A program made the position numbers and the translations under genes. DNA of 64,000 nt, from assembly GCA_903885605.1 (NCBI GenBank), contig CAISJD010000201.1, positions 44,825 to 108,824 on the forward strand, in the 5' to 3' direction. Source of the DNA: an uncultured Chthonomonas sp. Lineage in GTDB: Bacteria > Armatimonadota > Chthonomonadetes > Chthonomonadales > CAJBBX01. The stretch's first letter is position 1. Each line of letters begins with the position of its first letter. A model generated the notes under the pieces. The model was not told the DNA's origin. It ran no database searches and saw nothing but the letters and a program-made list of their open reading frames with translations. Of the stretch, positions 7,294 to 17,560 are shown in pieces.

Positions 7294-9642
7294 CTAGCCA
7301 TCGGGCTCGCCGGCGTGGGTGGTGCAGTTGCGGGGCACGGCCGAGGCGCGCGTGCGCCGCTCCACGGTGATGGGGCAGTAGCGCGTGGCCCGCAGACCCG
7401 TGTCCGCGCAGGCGCGGTAGGTGACCTCGCGAGGCGGCTCCGGCGCTCGGGGCTCGGAGCTGATCCGGCCCGTGGGCTGGACGGCCGGCATCGGCTCCAT
7501 GACCGGGGTCGGCGCCGGAGGCTGCGATGGGGGCGTTGCCGGCTCGGCGGTCATGGTATCGTCCGCCAGCGGGTCGTCGGCGCCGGGCGGGGGCACGGCG
7601 TCCCCCTCCAGCGGCGCGGCCGCATCGGGCTCGACGGCCTCAGGAGCGGCGTGCCGCTTGCGCAGTGGCGGCTCAGCCTTGACGGCGCCCGGCTCCTCGC
7701 CGCGGTCGATGGCCTCGTTGATCTGCCGCTGCAGGGGCGAGGCGAGGAGCATGAACCTCCGCCAGACCGGCACGCAAAGGCGCGCGCCGGAGGCGCGAGG
7801 CATCTCCTTGTAGGTGAAACCCTTCTTCGTGCGATGCTCGCTGGCGACCCAGACGACGGTGCTCAGCTCCTTGGTATAGCCGTCGAACCAGGCGTCGCGG
7901 TTGCCGCTGGTGGTGCCGGTCTTGCCACGCGCCTCGGGTACCGCGCCGGCCAGGCGGCCGGTGCCGCTGGTGACGACCCCGCGAAGCCCCTCGTCGATCT
8001 GCTGAACGGCCTCAGGCCGGAGGTTCGTATCCTCCAGGACGGGCTCCTCATCTTCAATGATGTCGCCGTTCCGGTCCAGCACCCGGACGATGCCCCGGGG
8101 AACAGCGCGCTTGCCCAGGTTGGCGAAGACGCTGTAGGCTGAGCACATCTCCAGCGGCCGCACAGCAGAGGCTCCCAATGCCAGCGGCATGTAGGGGTCC
8201 AGCGGCGACGTGATGCCCAGCAAGCGTGCGTACTCAATCGCCTTCTGCGGCGTAAGGTCCGCCAGCACCTTCACGGCTACGGTGTTCACCGAGCGGCGGA
8301 TGGCCGTGCCGACCGTCATGTTGCTGTAGGAGTAGCGGCGGGTGTAGTTTCGCGGGATCCACTTGTCGCGACCCTTCCACGCAAAGTTGGGGTCGTCGCG
8401 GTAGGTGCTGCGGAGGGTGCAGATGCCCTCGTTGAAGGCGGCCACGTAGATGATCGGCTTGAAGCTGGAGCCCGGCTGCCGCCTTCCCTGCGTCACGTTG
8501 TTGGTCTGGTTTTCACTGAAGTCCGCGCCTCCGACCATGGCCTTGACGAAGCCGGTGCGGTTGTCGAGGCTAACCAGGCAGCCCTGGTTGGCCAGGGAGC
8601 GGTTATGCGAGAGCGTCTCGTCCAGTGCGGCCTCGGCCTCGGCCTGCATGCGGGAATCCAGCGTGGTGGTAACCTGCAGGCCGCTGTAGGTCCGGTCCTG
8701 GCCGTACTTGCGCAGGAGGGCCGCCACGACCCAGTTCACGAAGTGGGGCGCGCCGTTGACGGTGTTGCCCTTGCGGGAGGCCCTGCGCAGGCGCAACGGC
8801 TGCAGCTTGGCATCTGCACACTCGGCGATGGATATTTTGCCCTCCGATACCATGTGGTCCAGCACGGTGTCGCGGCGTCGCTTGCCGGCATCACGGTCGG
8901 AGCCATAACGCGAGGGCCACTGCGGCGCACCGGCCAGGAAGGCGGCCTCCGACAGCGTGAGCTTGGCGGCGTTCTTGCCGAAGTAGGCCTTCGCGGCTGC
9001 CTCGGCTCCGTAGGCCCCGTTTCCGTAGTAGACGAGGTTCAGGTAGAGCTCGAGGATCTCGGGCTTGGTGTAGGTCTCCTCGATGCGCTTGGCCAGGATC
9101 GCCTCGCGGATCTTGCGCATGAAGCGCTTCTCCCGCGTGAGGCCCAGCTCGGCCACGTTTCGGGCGAGCTGCTGCGTGATGGTACTGGCGCCCTCGCCAC
9201 GCAATGTCCGGCCGGCGAAGTTGCGAAAGATGGCGCGGGCGATGCCGTAGTAGTCCACACCGCTGTGCTCGTAGAAGCGGCGGTCCTCGATGGCGATGGT
9301 GCCGTCCTGGAGATCCTGCGAGATGGCCTTGAGCCGAACCGGCATACGGTTCGCCGCGGCGAGCACCGCCAGCACCCGAGGCTTGCCCTGCTCGTCCGGG
9401 TCGGCGTAGTAGAGCTTGGTGGCGCCGGCCACATCCAGGTTGCTGATCTCGGAAACCGAGGGCAGCGACCGGGACTCGCGGACGTAGACGATGATCCCCG
9501 CGACGATGCCGATGGCGACCGGCGCGAGCACAAGCAGCAACAGGAACCCGAAAAAGGTCTTGACGCGGCGACGGGAGGCCGCATGGCGGGCGGCCAAGGC
9601 CGAGGCTGCGCCCGAACGCCGACTTCTGGACTTCGTGGGCAT
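7294..9642 (-). CDS. mrcA: Penicillin-binding protein 1A (bifunctional)
   Basis: A 782-residue class A PBP that polymerises lipid II and cross-links the glycan. A basic cytoplasmic tail (1-28) precedes one membrane helix (29-52). The GT51 glycosyltransferase domain carries EDRRFYEHSGVD (119-130) with catalytic Glu119, then GASTITQQLARN (151-162). The transpeptidase domain has SSFK (392-395), SVN (451-453) and KTGTTSG (574-580). The last 130 residues are a Pro/Ala/Glu-rich linker and a small Cys-containing tail with ACADTGLRATRYCPIT, similar to tails in other PBP1A proteins. It is the first gene of the pair with PBP2 and is divergent from the thioredoxin gene at 9788. Confidence 0.95.
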   Translation of the reverse strand: MPTKSRSRRSGAASALAARHAASRRRVKTFFGFLLLLVLAPVAIGIVAGIIVYVRESRSLPSVSEISNLDVAGATKLYYADPDEQGKPRVLAVLAAANRMPVRLKAISQDLQDGTIAIEDRRFYEHSGVDYYGIARAIFRNFAGRTLRGEGASTITQQLARNVAELGLTREKRFMRKIREAILAKRIEETYTKPEILELYLNLVYYGNGAYGAEAAAKAYFGKNAAKLTLSEAAFLAGAPQWPSRYGSDRDAGKRRRDTVLDHMVSEGKISIAECADAKLQPLRLRRASRKGNTVNGAPHFVNWVVAALLRKYGQDRTYSGLQVTTTLDSRMQAEAEAALDETLSHNRSLANQGCLVSLDNRTGFVKAMVGGADFSENQTNNVTQGRRQPGSSFKPIIYVAAFNEGICTLRSTYRDDPNFAWKGRDKWIPRNYTRRYSYSNMTVGTAIRRSVNTVAVKVLADLTPQKAIEYARLLGITSPLDPYMPLALGASAVRPLEMCSAYSVFANLGKRAVPRGIVRVLDRNGDIIEDEEPVLEDTNLRPEAVQQIDEGLRGVVTSGTGRLAGAVPEARGKTGTTSGNRDAWFDGYTKELSTVVWVASEHRTKKGFTYKEMPRASGARLCVPVWRRFMLLASPLQRQINEAIDRGEEPGAVKAEPPLRKRHAAPEAVEPDAAAPLEGDAVPPPGADDPLADDTMTAEPATPPSQPPAPTPVMEPMPAVQPTGRISSEPRAPEPPREVTYRACADTGLRATRYCPITVERRTRASAVPRNCTTHAGEPDG

Positions 9643-9787
9643 GGCCGATTATGGGCTTCCCTTCCGGTGGGTGTCAATGGCGAAGCGCCTCTGCATAGAC
9701 GCGCTACGGCCGCCGAGCGTTCTTTGGCGCCGGCCTGCCGCTTCCCTCAAGGGTAGACTGGCGCAAAGGAGAGGAAACCGGAAAGCC

Positions 9788-10036
9788 ATGAGGATCGATA
9801 TCCTGGGGCCGGGATGCGATCGTTGCGACGCCCTGCACGAGCGCGTGACGGCCGCCGTGGCGGAGCTGGGACTGAGCGCCGAGGTGGGCCGCGTACAGGG
9901 CCTCCGCGAACTGGCCGAGCGGGGCGTCGCCTCCATCCCCGCCCTGGCCATCGACGGCGACATCAAGGTGATGGGCGCGCTCCTGACCGTGGCGCAGCTC
10001 AAGCGCATCCTGTCCGGCGCTGCGGGAAACTCGTGA
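9788..10036 (+). CDS. Small thioredoxin-fold protein (redox-active disulfide type)
   Basis: An 82-residue cytoplasmic protein with a CDRC active site (Cys10, Cys13) right after the first beta strand and a cis-proline in SIPALAIDG, as in the compact Thioredoxin_3 / 'redox-active disulfide protein 2' family. The ATG at 9788 follows AAAGGAGAGG; the frame is open further upstream, but there it runs over the divergent PBP1A promoter region. The stop overlaps the GTG of the next gene (GTGA at 10033-10036). Together with the two genes after it, it forms a redox unit that is repeated in the arsenic island at 34766-36880. Confidence 0.85.
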   Translation: MRIDILGPGCDRCDALHERVTAAVAELGLSAEVGRVQGLRELAERGVASIPALAIDGDIKVMGALLTVAQLKRILSGAAGNS

Positions 10037-10431
10037 CCACGCGCACCTATCGCCTCGTGGCCGGCGTCGCGGTGGCCGTTGCCCTGGCGATGACGCTGGC
10101 CGCTCGAAGCCTCCGACCGACCGTTCATCGTTCGGCGCCGCAGGCCCCGGCCGGGCTACCCCGGCTGGTGGAGATCGGTGCCGACTCCTGCGCTCCCTGC
10201 AAGGCCATGGTAGGCGTGCTGGCGCGGCTCCGGCGCGACTACGCCGGGAGGCTGGCCGTGGAACACATTGATTCGTGGGACCGCCCCGAAGAGGCCCGGC
10301 GACTGGGAGTGAAGACAAGTCCCACGATCCTCTTCTATGACGCCGGCGGCCGCGAACTCCGGCGCATGGAGGGCTACGTGCCCGCCGACCGCATCGTGCA
10401 GGTCTTCCGCAAGCTGGGCGTGGAGCTGTAG
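10033..10431 (+). CDS. Membrane-anchored thioredoxin-like protein
   Basis: A 132-residue protein with an N-terminal membrane anchor (about 7-25), a Pro/Ala spacer and a thioredoxin domain. The active site is DSCAPCKAM (Cys53, Cys56) and the cis-Pro loop is KTSPTILFYDAGG. It starts with GTG overlapping the previous stop and ends two bases before the CcdA-like gene, so the three genes are one transcription unit. The likely topology puts the thioredoxin outside the cytoplasmic membrane, fed with electrons by the adjacent CcdA-like carrier. It is closely similar in design to the protein at 35756-36160. Confidence 0.86.
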   Translation: MTTRTYRLVAGVAVAVALAMTLAARSLRPTVHRSAPQAPAGLPRLVEIGADSCAPCKAMVGVLARLRRDYAGRLAVEHIDSWDRPEEARRLGVKTSPTILFYDAGGRELRRMEGYVPADRIVQVFRKLGVEL

Positions 10432-10433
10432 CG

Positions 10434-11117
10434 GTGGAGGCGCTTTTCGACCTCCTGAGCCACCTGGGCCGAGGCGCCCTGCCCGCCGCGCTGGCGGCTG
10501 CCGTGGCCTGGGGCGCGCTGAGCATCGTCCTCAGCCCGTGCAGCCTGGCGGGGCTACCGCTGCTCATGTCGGCGCTCGCCGGTGGAGGACCGCATGGCCC
10601 GCGTCGTGCGCTGCTCACCTCCGGCGCTTACGCCCTGGGCCTCCTGGTCTCCGTGGCCTGCCTGGGCGTAGCCGCGAGCTGGGCGGGCCGGCTGGAGGGG
10701 CCATGGAGCCGCTGGGCGGGCGGCATCGTGTTGCTGGGCGCCGGCCTCGTGCTGCTGGACGTGATCCCGGTGCGCCTGGCCACCGGACGCGCTCCGGGCC
10801 GGCTGCGCGGACCTGCGGGCGCACTGGCGCTGGGCCTTCTCTACGGCGTGGCGCTGGCTCCCTGTTCTGCGGCCTTCCTGGCGCCGGTCCTCGCCGCGGC
10901 CGCCGAGGCGGCTCCCGGCAGGCCCTGGGCGGGCGCGGCTTTAGTGGCCGCCTTCGGGCTCGGGTACGGCGGGGCTGTCGTGGTGATCGGCAGTTCGTTC
11001 GAGAGGGCCGAACGCCTGCTGGGATGGGCCCAGCAGGCGCGGCGCGGAACGATCGTGCGGCGCTCCCTGGGGGCGCTGGTGGTCGTAGCCGGGCTGGCGG
11101 CGATCTACTCGGCGTAG
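10434..11117 (+). CDS. ccdA: CcdA/DsbD-type transmembrane electron carrier
   Basis: A 227-residue protein with about six membrane helices. Two helices carry the paired redox cysteines typical of the CcdA / DsbD-beta family: LSPCSLAG (Cys36) and LAPCSAAF (near residue 143). The family moves electrons from cytoplasmic thioredoxin to extracytoplasmic thiol proteins; here the donor and acceptor are plausibly the two thioredoxins encoded just upstream. The start is a GTG two bases after the previous stop. It is a paralogue of the gene at 36185. Involvement in cytochrome c maturation is possible, but no heme-handling genes are seen. Confidence 0.85.
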   Translation: MEALFDLLSHLGRGALPAALAAAVAWGALSIVLSPCSLAGLPLLMSALAGGGPHGPRRALLTSGAYALGLLVSVACLGVAASWAGRLEGPWSRWAGGIVLLGAGLVLLDVIPVRLATGRAPGRLRGPAGALALGLLYGVALAPCSAAFLAPVLAAAAEAAPGRPWAGAALVAAFGLGYGGAVVVIGSSFERAERLLGWAQQARRGTIVRRSLGALVVVAGLAAIYSA

Positions 11118-11130
11118 CCGCAGGGCGAGG

Positions 11131-11676
11131 CTACTGCCCCTTCTGTGTAACGATGCCGATGGTCGTCTTGCCGTCCTCCAGGGAGGCGGTGACGGTCATC
11201 TGCTGCCCGTCCTTGCTCTTACCCATGACCATGGCCCCCTCGGGCATGTTCATGCTGGTGGCGTCCGTCAACTGCCCTTTGTACCAATCGACGACCTTCT
11301 GCGGCGGGTCGGCCGTGACGAGGGCCATGCCATGCGTGGCGCCGCCCGACGTCTCCACCTTGGCCTGGCTTCCCTCATCCTTCAGCGTGGCGCCCGGGTA
11401 CTGCGGCACGCCGAGGCCCGACATATCGACGTTCTTGCCGCCCTCGGCCTTCACCGCTTTGCCCGACGCGTCGGTACCCTCAAAGGTGGTCTTGCCGTCC
11501 GCCGAGGTGGTGCGGGAGATCGAGCCGTCCTTGCCGGCCACCTCCACCTTTCCGCCGTCCTCGGTTGTGGTCACGGTGCCCTCGGGCGTCTTGATCTCGA
11601 CGGCCTTCTCGGGCTTGCTGCAGCCGGCCAGCGCCGCAGCCAACACAAACGAAAGACACAATGCTGCTCTGGACAT
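11131..11676 (-). CDS. Predicted lipoprotein, 181 aa
   Basis: A signal peptide ends in the lipobox LAGC (Cys19), so this is probably a membrane-anchored lipoprotein. The start at 11676 has GGAGG six bases upstream; a longer frame starting at 11724 would spoil the signal peptide. Residues 35-95 are low-complexity, rich in Thr/Gly/Lys and short beta repeats (EIKTPEGTVTTTEDGGKVEV). The C-terminal half has a pattern VPQYPGA ... VVDWYKGQL seen in many small periplasmic proteins of unknown role. The gene is convergent with the ccdA-like gene (13 bases apart). No function can be assigned. Confidence 0.75.
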   Translation of the reverse strand: MSRAALCLSFVLAAALAGCSKPEKAVEIKTPEGTVTTTEDGGKVEVAGKDGSISRTTSADGKTTFEGTDASGKAVKAEGGKNVDMSGLGVPQYPGATLKDEGSQAKVETSGGATHGMALVTADPPQKVVDWYKGQLTDATSMNMPEGAMVMGKSKDGQQMTVTASLEDGKTTIGIVTQKGQ

Positions 11677-11781
11677 GAATCGCCTCCGTGTAAGGACTTG
11701 CGCCATGTGCCGGATGGCATTCAACGGCCGGGCGTACCCGGCGCAGGCCGTCTCGATGCGGCGCTCGAGGAGGGTAGCGAA

Positions 11782-13020
11782 CTACCCTCCCTCGGCGACC
11801 TCCATGGCCACGCGGGCCCACTCGAACAGGCGCCGCGGCTCGTAGCGCACGGTGCTGATGTCCTTGAGGATGTACTCCAACGGGCATCCGTTCCGCTTGC
11901 AGACCTCGCGCGTGGTCACCAGGTCCTCGCGGACAGCGTCCAGCGCGTAGTTATCCCACGCAAGGAAGGCGGGGTTGGGCTTGCGGCTGAAGACGAAGTC
12001 GCCGGCGATGTTGGCGGCGCCCTTCTCCTGGTTGGCCCACGGGCTCATGGAGACCTTGCGGACATGCGGGATCATACGGACCTCGCGCATCTTGCCGTCC
12101 AGCGGGTCGCAGCAGCCGTAGTAGGTGAGCCCGAAGCGGCTGAAGAGCTTGCCGGCATAGTCGACCTCGTACTCCTTGAACATCTTCGGCGAGACGGTGG
12201 AGAACATCTGCGCGAGGCCCATGCCCCAGAGGTCGGCGCAGCGCGGCTTGGCCGGGTCGTAGCCGGGGGCCGGCAGGTCGTCGGTCCAGGCGCCGGTGCA
12301 GTGGATGAGGCTCTGCGGTCCGCAGAGGAGGCCCTGCTCCTCCAGTTGGTCCAGCATCACGCTGTAGCCGTCGGTCATGCGGCCCACCAGGCGGTGCATG
12401 TACTCCGGCGCGTCGGCCAGCTTGTAGCAGGCGCCTTGCACGCCCATCCAGGTGCTGATGGGGTCCCAGAGCGAGAGGTTCAGGTCGGCGCCTTCAGCGC
12501 GGACGTCGATGATCCCGTCGAACAGCTCGTGGGCCACGGCCAGGCGGCGGTCGGTCTCCTCCGCCACATGCCAGACCTTCGGCATCTGGATCTTCTCGAG
12601 GTCCTCTTCGGTCTCAAACTGGTTGGTGAACATGTGGCCCACCACCGAGTTGGTGGGATCGCCGACGGCGATGTCCTCCTGCACGCGGATGCCGAAGCCG
12701 GTGTTGGCGATGGCCTTGGGAACCCGGATGAAGGGCTCCACGACCATGTCCACCGGGAAGTTGCGCCACTGGAAGAGCGTGCTCCGAAGGGACCACTCAT
12801 AGCCGCGGCACTCGGGATCGGTACACTGGAGCGTGAGGGCGTCATCGATGTTGATCTCGTTCCAGCAGACCTGGTCGATCATCACCATGGGCCGCTCGGG
12901 CTTGAGGCCGTTCAGTTTGCGCCAGAGGCGGCGCTTCTCCTCCTGCACGGGCAGAGCCGCGATCTCGGCCACCTGCCGGGCCAGATCCCTGATGATGGCG
13001 GTATCCTGCAGTCCGGGCAT
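11782..13020 (-). CDS. Uroporphyrinogen decarboxylase-like (UroD/MtaA fold) protein
   Basis: A 412-residue protein of the broad UroD-like TIM-barrel group that also contains corrinoid methyltransferases. Features fitting the group are the repeated WRK/WN aromatic N-terminal part, the central acidic VRAEGADLNLSLWDP stretch and the C-terminal YYGCCDPLDG and VRKVSMSPWAN segments, where Cys and His could bind zinc. It lacks an obvious match to the canonical heme-pathway enzyme, so methyl transfer or another role is more likely than heme synthesis. The ATG at 13020 follows GGAGGGG. It stands alone, divergent from sdhCAB. Members of this type are frequent in Armatimonadota, Lentisphaerae and clostridia. 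Confidence 0.7.
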   Translation of the reverse strand: MPGLQDTAIIRDLARQVAEIAALPVQEEKRRLWRKLNGLKPERPMVMIDQVCWNEINIDDALTLQCTDPECRGYEWSLRSTLFQWRNFPVDMVVEPFIRVPKAIANTGFGIRVQEDIAVGDPTNSVVGHMFTNQFETEEDLEKIQMPKVWHVAEETDRRLAVAHELFDGIIDVRAEGADLNLSLWDPISTWMGVQGACYKLADAPEYMHRLVGRMTDGYSVMLDQLEEQGLLCGPQSLIHCTGAWTDDLPAPGYDPAKPRCADLWGMGLAQMFSTVSPKMFKEYEVDYAGKLFSRFGLTYYGCCDPLDGKMREVRMIPHVRKVSMSPWANQEKGAANIAGDFVFSRKPNPAFLAWDNYALDAVREDLVTTREVCKRNGCPLEYILKDISTVRYEPRRLFEWARVAMEVAEGG

Positions 13021-13268
13021 GTCGCACCCCCTCCGACGTGGTATTCGTTACGCGCCTTCGGCAAGCTGCCGGGCGCCCGATCGCGTGTAGTGTACCAACG
13101 AACCCCGCCACAGCGGCGCGGGTAGGTCGGCCTCGGGGGCCTCCGGCGGGAATCTCGAGGGTCCTTGGACCCGTATGGCCCGCTATGGCCCGTTGGCATG
13201 ATGGTTCGGGTGCTATAGTCTGGCAAGCACGGGCACGGAAGCCCGGCGGGTCGGGAATGGAGGGAGAC

Positions 13269-13925
13269 ATGCTGGCGGTGCTGACGTCGTACCGCACGTT
13301 GCTGGGCAAGAAGGGCGCCATGGCCGTCACAGGCGCCGCGTTGTTCTTCTTCCTGATAGGCCACCTGCTGGGCAATATCCAGATCTTCTTCGGTCCCCAG
13401 CACCTGAACGGCTATGCGGCCTTCCTGAAGAGCACGGGCGAGATCCTCTGGCTGCTGCGCGCCGGGGTGCTGGCCTGCTTCCTGCTGCATATCTACTCCA
13501 GCCTCCTGGTCACTGTGGCCAACCAGCAGGCGCGGCCGCAGGGCTACGCCACAAAGCGCTCCCTGGAGACCAGTCTGGCAGCGCGGACCATGATCTATAC
13601 CGGCTCCATGGTCCTTCTCTACGTGATCTATCACCTCATGATGTTCACGTTCCTGCGGACCGGACCGGGCTACAGCCCGCACGATGTCTACCGCAACGTG
13701 GTCCTCTCGTTCCAGCAGCCTGCCATCTCCGCCGTCTACATCGCGGCCATGCTGCTGCTCGGGGCGCACCTCTTCCACGGCGCATGGAGCATGATGCACA
13801 CCCTGGGCCTCAGCGGGCCCGGCTACAAGCCGTGGCGGCGCATGGTGGGTCCGGCTGTAGCCGCGGCCATCGTGGCGGGCTATATATCGATCCCGGTAGC
13901 CGTGCTTGCGGGATGGGTTCGATGA
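13269..13925 (+). CDS. sdhC: Succinate dehydrogenase cytochrome b subunit (type B)
   Basis: A 218-residue integral membrane protein with five helices and conserved His residues ([30 protein letters not shown]) that can ligate two hemes b. It is the single large anchor of type B succinate:quinone oxidoreductases, as in Bacteroidota and Bacillus, which lack SdhD. It passes electrons from SdhB to the quinone pool. The start at 13269 follows GGAGGGAG; the open frame runs further upstream without a good start. A TATAGT (13214-13219) with a TTGGCA 15 bases before it may be the operon promoter. Its stop lies 25 bases before sdhA. Confidence 0.93.
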   Translation: MLAVLTSYRTLLGKKGAMAVTGAALFFFLIGHLLGNIQIFFGPQHLNGYAAFLKSTGEILWLLRAGVLACFLLHIYSSLLVTVANQQARPQGYATKRSLETSLAARTMIYTGSMVLLYVIYHLMMFTFLRTGPGYSPHDVYRNVVLSFQQPAISAVYIAAMLLLGAHLFHGAWSMMHTLGLSGPGYKPWRRMVGPAVAAAIVAGYISIPVAVLAGWVR

Positions 13926-13950
13926 CGGCGGCTACGCGGAGGATGACGCC

Positions 13951-15867
<1,917 letters not shown>

Positions 15868-15886
15868 CGGCCACGGAGCGGACCCT

Positions 15887-16654
15887 ATGAAACTGACACT
15901 TCGCATCTGGCGGCAGGACGGCCCGCGGGACAAGGGCAAGTTCGTGGCCTATCCCGTGGACGACGTGGCCGAGGATATGTCGTTCCTCGAGATGCTCGAT
16001 GTGCTCAACGAGCGCCTGACCCTGAAGGGTGAGCGGCCGGTGGCCTTCGACAGCGACTGCCGCGAGGGCATCTGCGGCGCGTGCGGCTTCATGGTCAGCG
16101 GAGTGGCCCACGGCCCGCAGAAGCTCACCACGGCGTGCCAGCTGTTCATGCGCCACTTCAAGGACGGCGAGACGGTGGTGGTGGAGCCCTTCCGGGCGCG
16201 GGCGCTGCCCGTGCTCAAGGACCTGGTCATCGACCGTTCGGCGCTGGACGCCATCGTGCAGGCCGGCGGCTTCATCTCGGCCCGCACGGGCAGCGCGCCC
16301 GAAGCCAACGCCATGCTCATCGCCAAGCCGGTGGCGGATCGGGCCATGGATGCCGCGGCCTGCATCGGCTGCGGGGCCTGCATCGCCGCCTGCCCGAACG
16401 CCTCGGCCATGCTCTTCACGGCGGCCAAGGTCTCCCATCTAGGCCTGCTGCCCCAGGGCCAGCCCGAGCGGCGCCAGCGCGCCCTCCGCATGGTGGCGAA
16501 GATGAACGAGCTGGGCTTCGGCGGCTGCTCCAACCACGGCGAGTGCGAGGCCGCCTGCCCCAAGGGCGTCAGCATCGACTTCATCGCGCGCCTCAACCGC
16601 GACTACCTCGGCGGCAGCCTCCTCGAGAAGCCCGAGCCGCTCAGCAACGTCTAG
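15887..16654 (+). CDS. sdhB: Succinate dehydrogenase iron-sulfur subunit
   Basis: A 255-residue subunit that carries electrons from FAD to the membrane anchor. The [2Fe-2S] ligands are Cys58, Cys63, Cys66 and Cys84. The C-terminal ferredoxin domain has CIGCGACIAACP (159-170) and a second set Cys214, Cys220, Cys224, giving the [4Fe-4S] and [3Fe-4S] centres. The gene starts 19 bases after sdhA. A strong hairpin at 16693-16725 follows and probably ends the operon. Confidence 0.95.
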   Translation: MKLTLRIWRQDGPRDKGKFVAYPVDDVAEDMSFLEMLDVLNERLTLKGERPVAFDSDCREGICGACGFMVSGVAHGPQKLTTACQLFMRHFKDGETVVVEPFRARALPVLKDLVIDRSALDAIVQAGGFISARTGSAPEANAMLIAKPVADRAMDAAACIGCGACIAACPNASAMLFTAAKVSHLGLLPQGQPERRQRALRMVAKMNELGFGGCSNHGECEAACPKGVSIDFIARLNRDYLGGSLLEKPEPLSNV

Positions 16655-16692
16655 TCGCCGGCCCGTTTCAACCACGTGGTCACGGCGGGACG

Positions 16693-16725
16693 TTCCCCCT
16701 CCGCGGCTGCGCCGTGGAGGGGGAA
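16693..16725. terminator. Hairpin between convergent genes
   Basis: Two 14-base arms (TTCCCCCTCCGCGG and CCGTGGAGGGGGAA) pair fully if one G-U is allowed, around a 5-base loop CTGCG. It lies between the stop of sdhB (+) and the stop of the SDR gene (-), so it can end transcription from both sides. The arms begin and end with only TT/AA, so a strong U-tract is missing. Confidence 0.7.
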
Positions 16726-16746
16726 GCAGGTCGGCGCCCCTGCAGG

Positions 16747-17541
16747 CTACCGCATCTCCTGGCCGCCGGTGACGTTGAGGGCCTGGCCGGTCATGTAGGA
16801 CGAGTCGTCGGAGCAGAGGAAGACGACCACGTTGCTCACGTCCTCGTAAGTGCAGCCGCGGCCCAGGGGGACCTGGCTCTCGTACTTCTTCCGCACCTCG
16901 TCCGGGGTGAGGCCCTGCGTCTTGGCGTACTGCTCATAGAGGCTCTGCTGCCAGAGCGTGCCGTCCAGCAGGTTGCCGGGGCAGATCGCGTTGACCCGGA
17001 CGCCGTGCGGGGCCAGGTCCAGCGCCAGCGACTGGGTGAGGCCGATGCCGCCGAACTTGCTGGCAGCGTAGGCGCTGTTGCGGAACGAGCCCTTCTTGCC
17101 CGACTTGCTGTTGATCTGGACGATGGTGCCCTTGCCGTTGGGCGCCATCACCCGGGCCGCGGCCTGGGCGCAGACGAAGTAGCCGTTCAGGTTGACGTCG
17201 ATCACCTTCTTCCAGGCGCCGGCGTCGAACTCCAGCACGTCCTTGGCGATCAGGATGCCCGCGTTGGCCACGAGGATATCCAGCCCGCCGAAGGCGTCTA
17301 CCGTGGCCTTCACCATGGCCTCGGCGCCCACCGGATCGGTGACGTCCACCGTGACGCCGATGGCGCCGCAACTGGTCTCCGCCGCGATGGCCGCTGCCGT
17401 CTCGGCGGCCTTGGGGCCGTTCATGTCCGCGATGGTGACGCCCTTGCAGCCCTCGGCCGCAAGCCGCCGGGCGATCCCCTCGCCCAATCCCTGCGCGGCG
17501 CCAGTGACGATGGCGACGCGCCCCTCAAGACGCTTGCTCAA
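16747..17541 (-). CDS. Short-chain dehydrogenase, sorbitol-6-phosphate 2-dehydrogenase-like
   Basis: A 264-residue NAD(P)-dependent SDR. It has the glycine motif TGAAQGLGEG (13-22), NAG (93-95) and the catalytic Tyr158 and Lys162 in SAYAASKFG. The C-terminal half (LDGTLWQQSLYEQYAK ... VPLGRGCTYEDV ... VTGGQEM) resembles SrlD/GutD, which interconverts sorbitol-6-phosphate and fructose-6-phosphate, so a keto-sugar/polyol phosphate substrate is likely. It is the last gene of an operon with a medium-chain dehydrogenase and a class II aldolase. No PTS transporter is present, so direct sorbitol uptake by PTS is not supported. The specificity is inference. Confidence 0.85.
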   Translation of the reverse strand: MSKRLEGRVAIVTGAAQGLGEGIARRLAAEGCKGVTIADMNGPKAAETAAAIAAETSCGAIGVTVDVTDPVGAEAMVKATVDAFGGLDILVANAGILIAKDVLEFDAGAWKKVIDVNLNGYFVCAQAAARVMAPNGKGTIVQINSKSGKKGSFRNSAYAASKFGGIGLTQSLALDLAPHGVRVNAICPGNLLDGTLWQQSLYEQYAKTQGLTPDEVRKKYESQVPLGRGCTYEDVSNVVVFLCSDDSSYMTGQALNVTGGQEMR

Positions 17542-17560
17542 TGCCTCTCCTCCTTCGATC

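Noticed and set aside
11782..13020. Canonical heme-pathway uroporphyrinogen decarboxylase (hemE)
   Set aside because: The protein is longer, lacks the conserved HemE N-terminal substrate motif as I know it, and stands away from other heme genes. Only the fold is supported.
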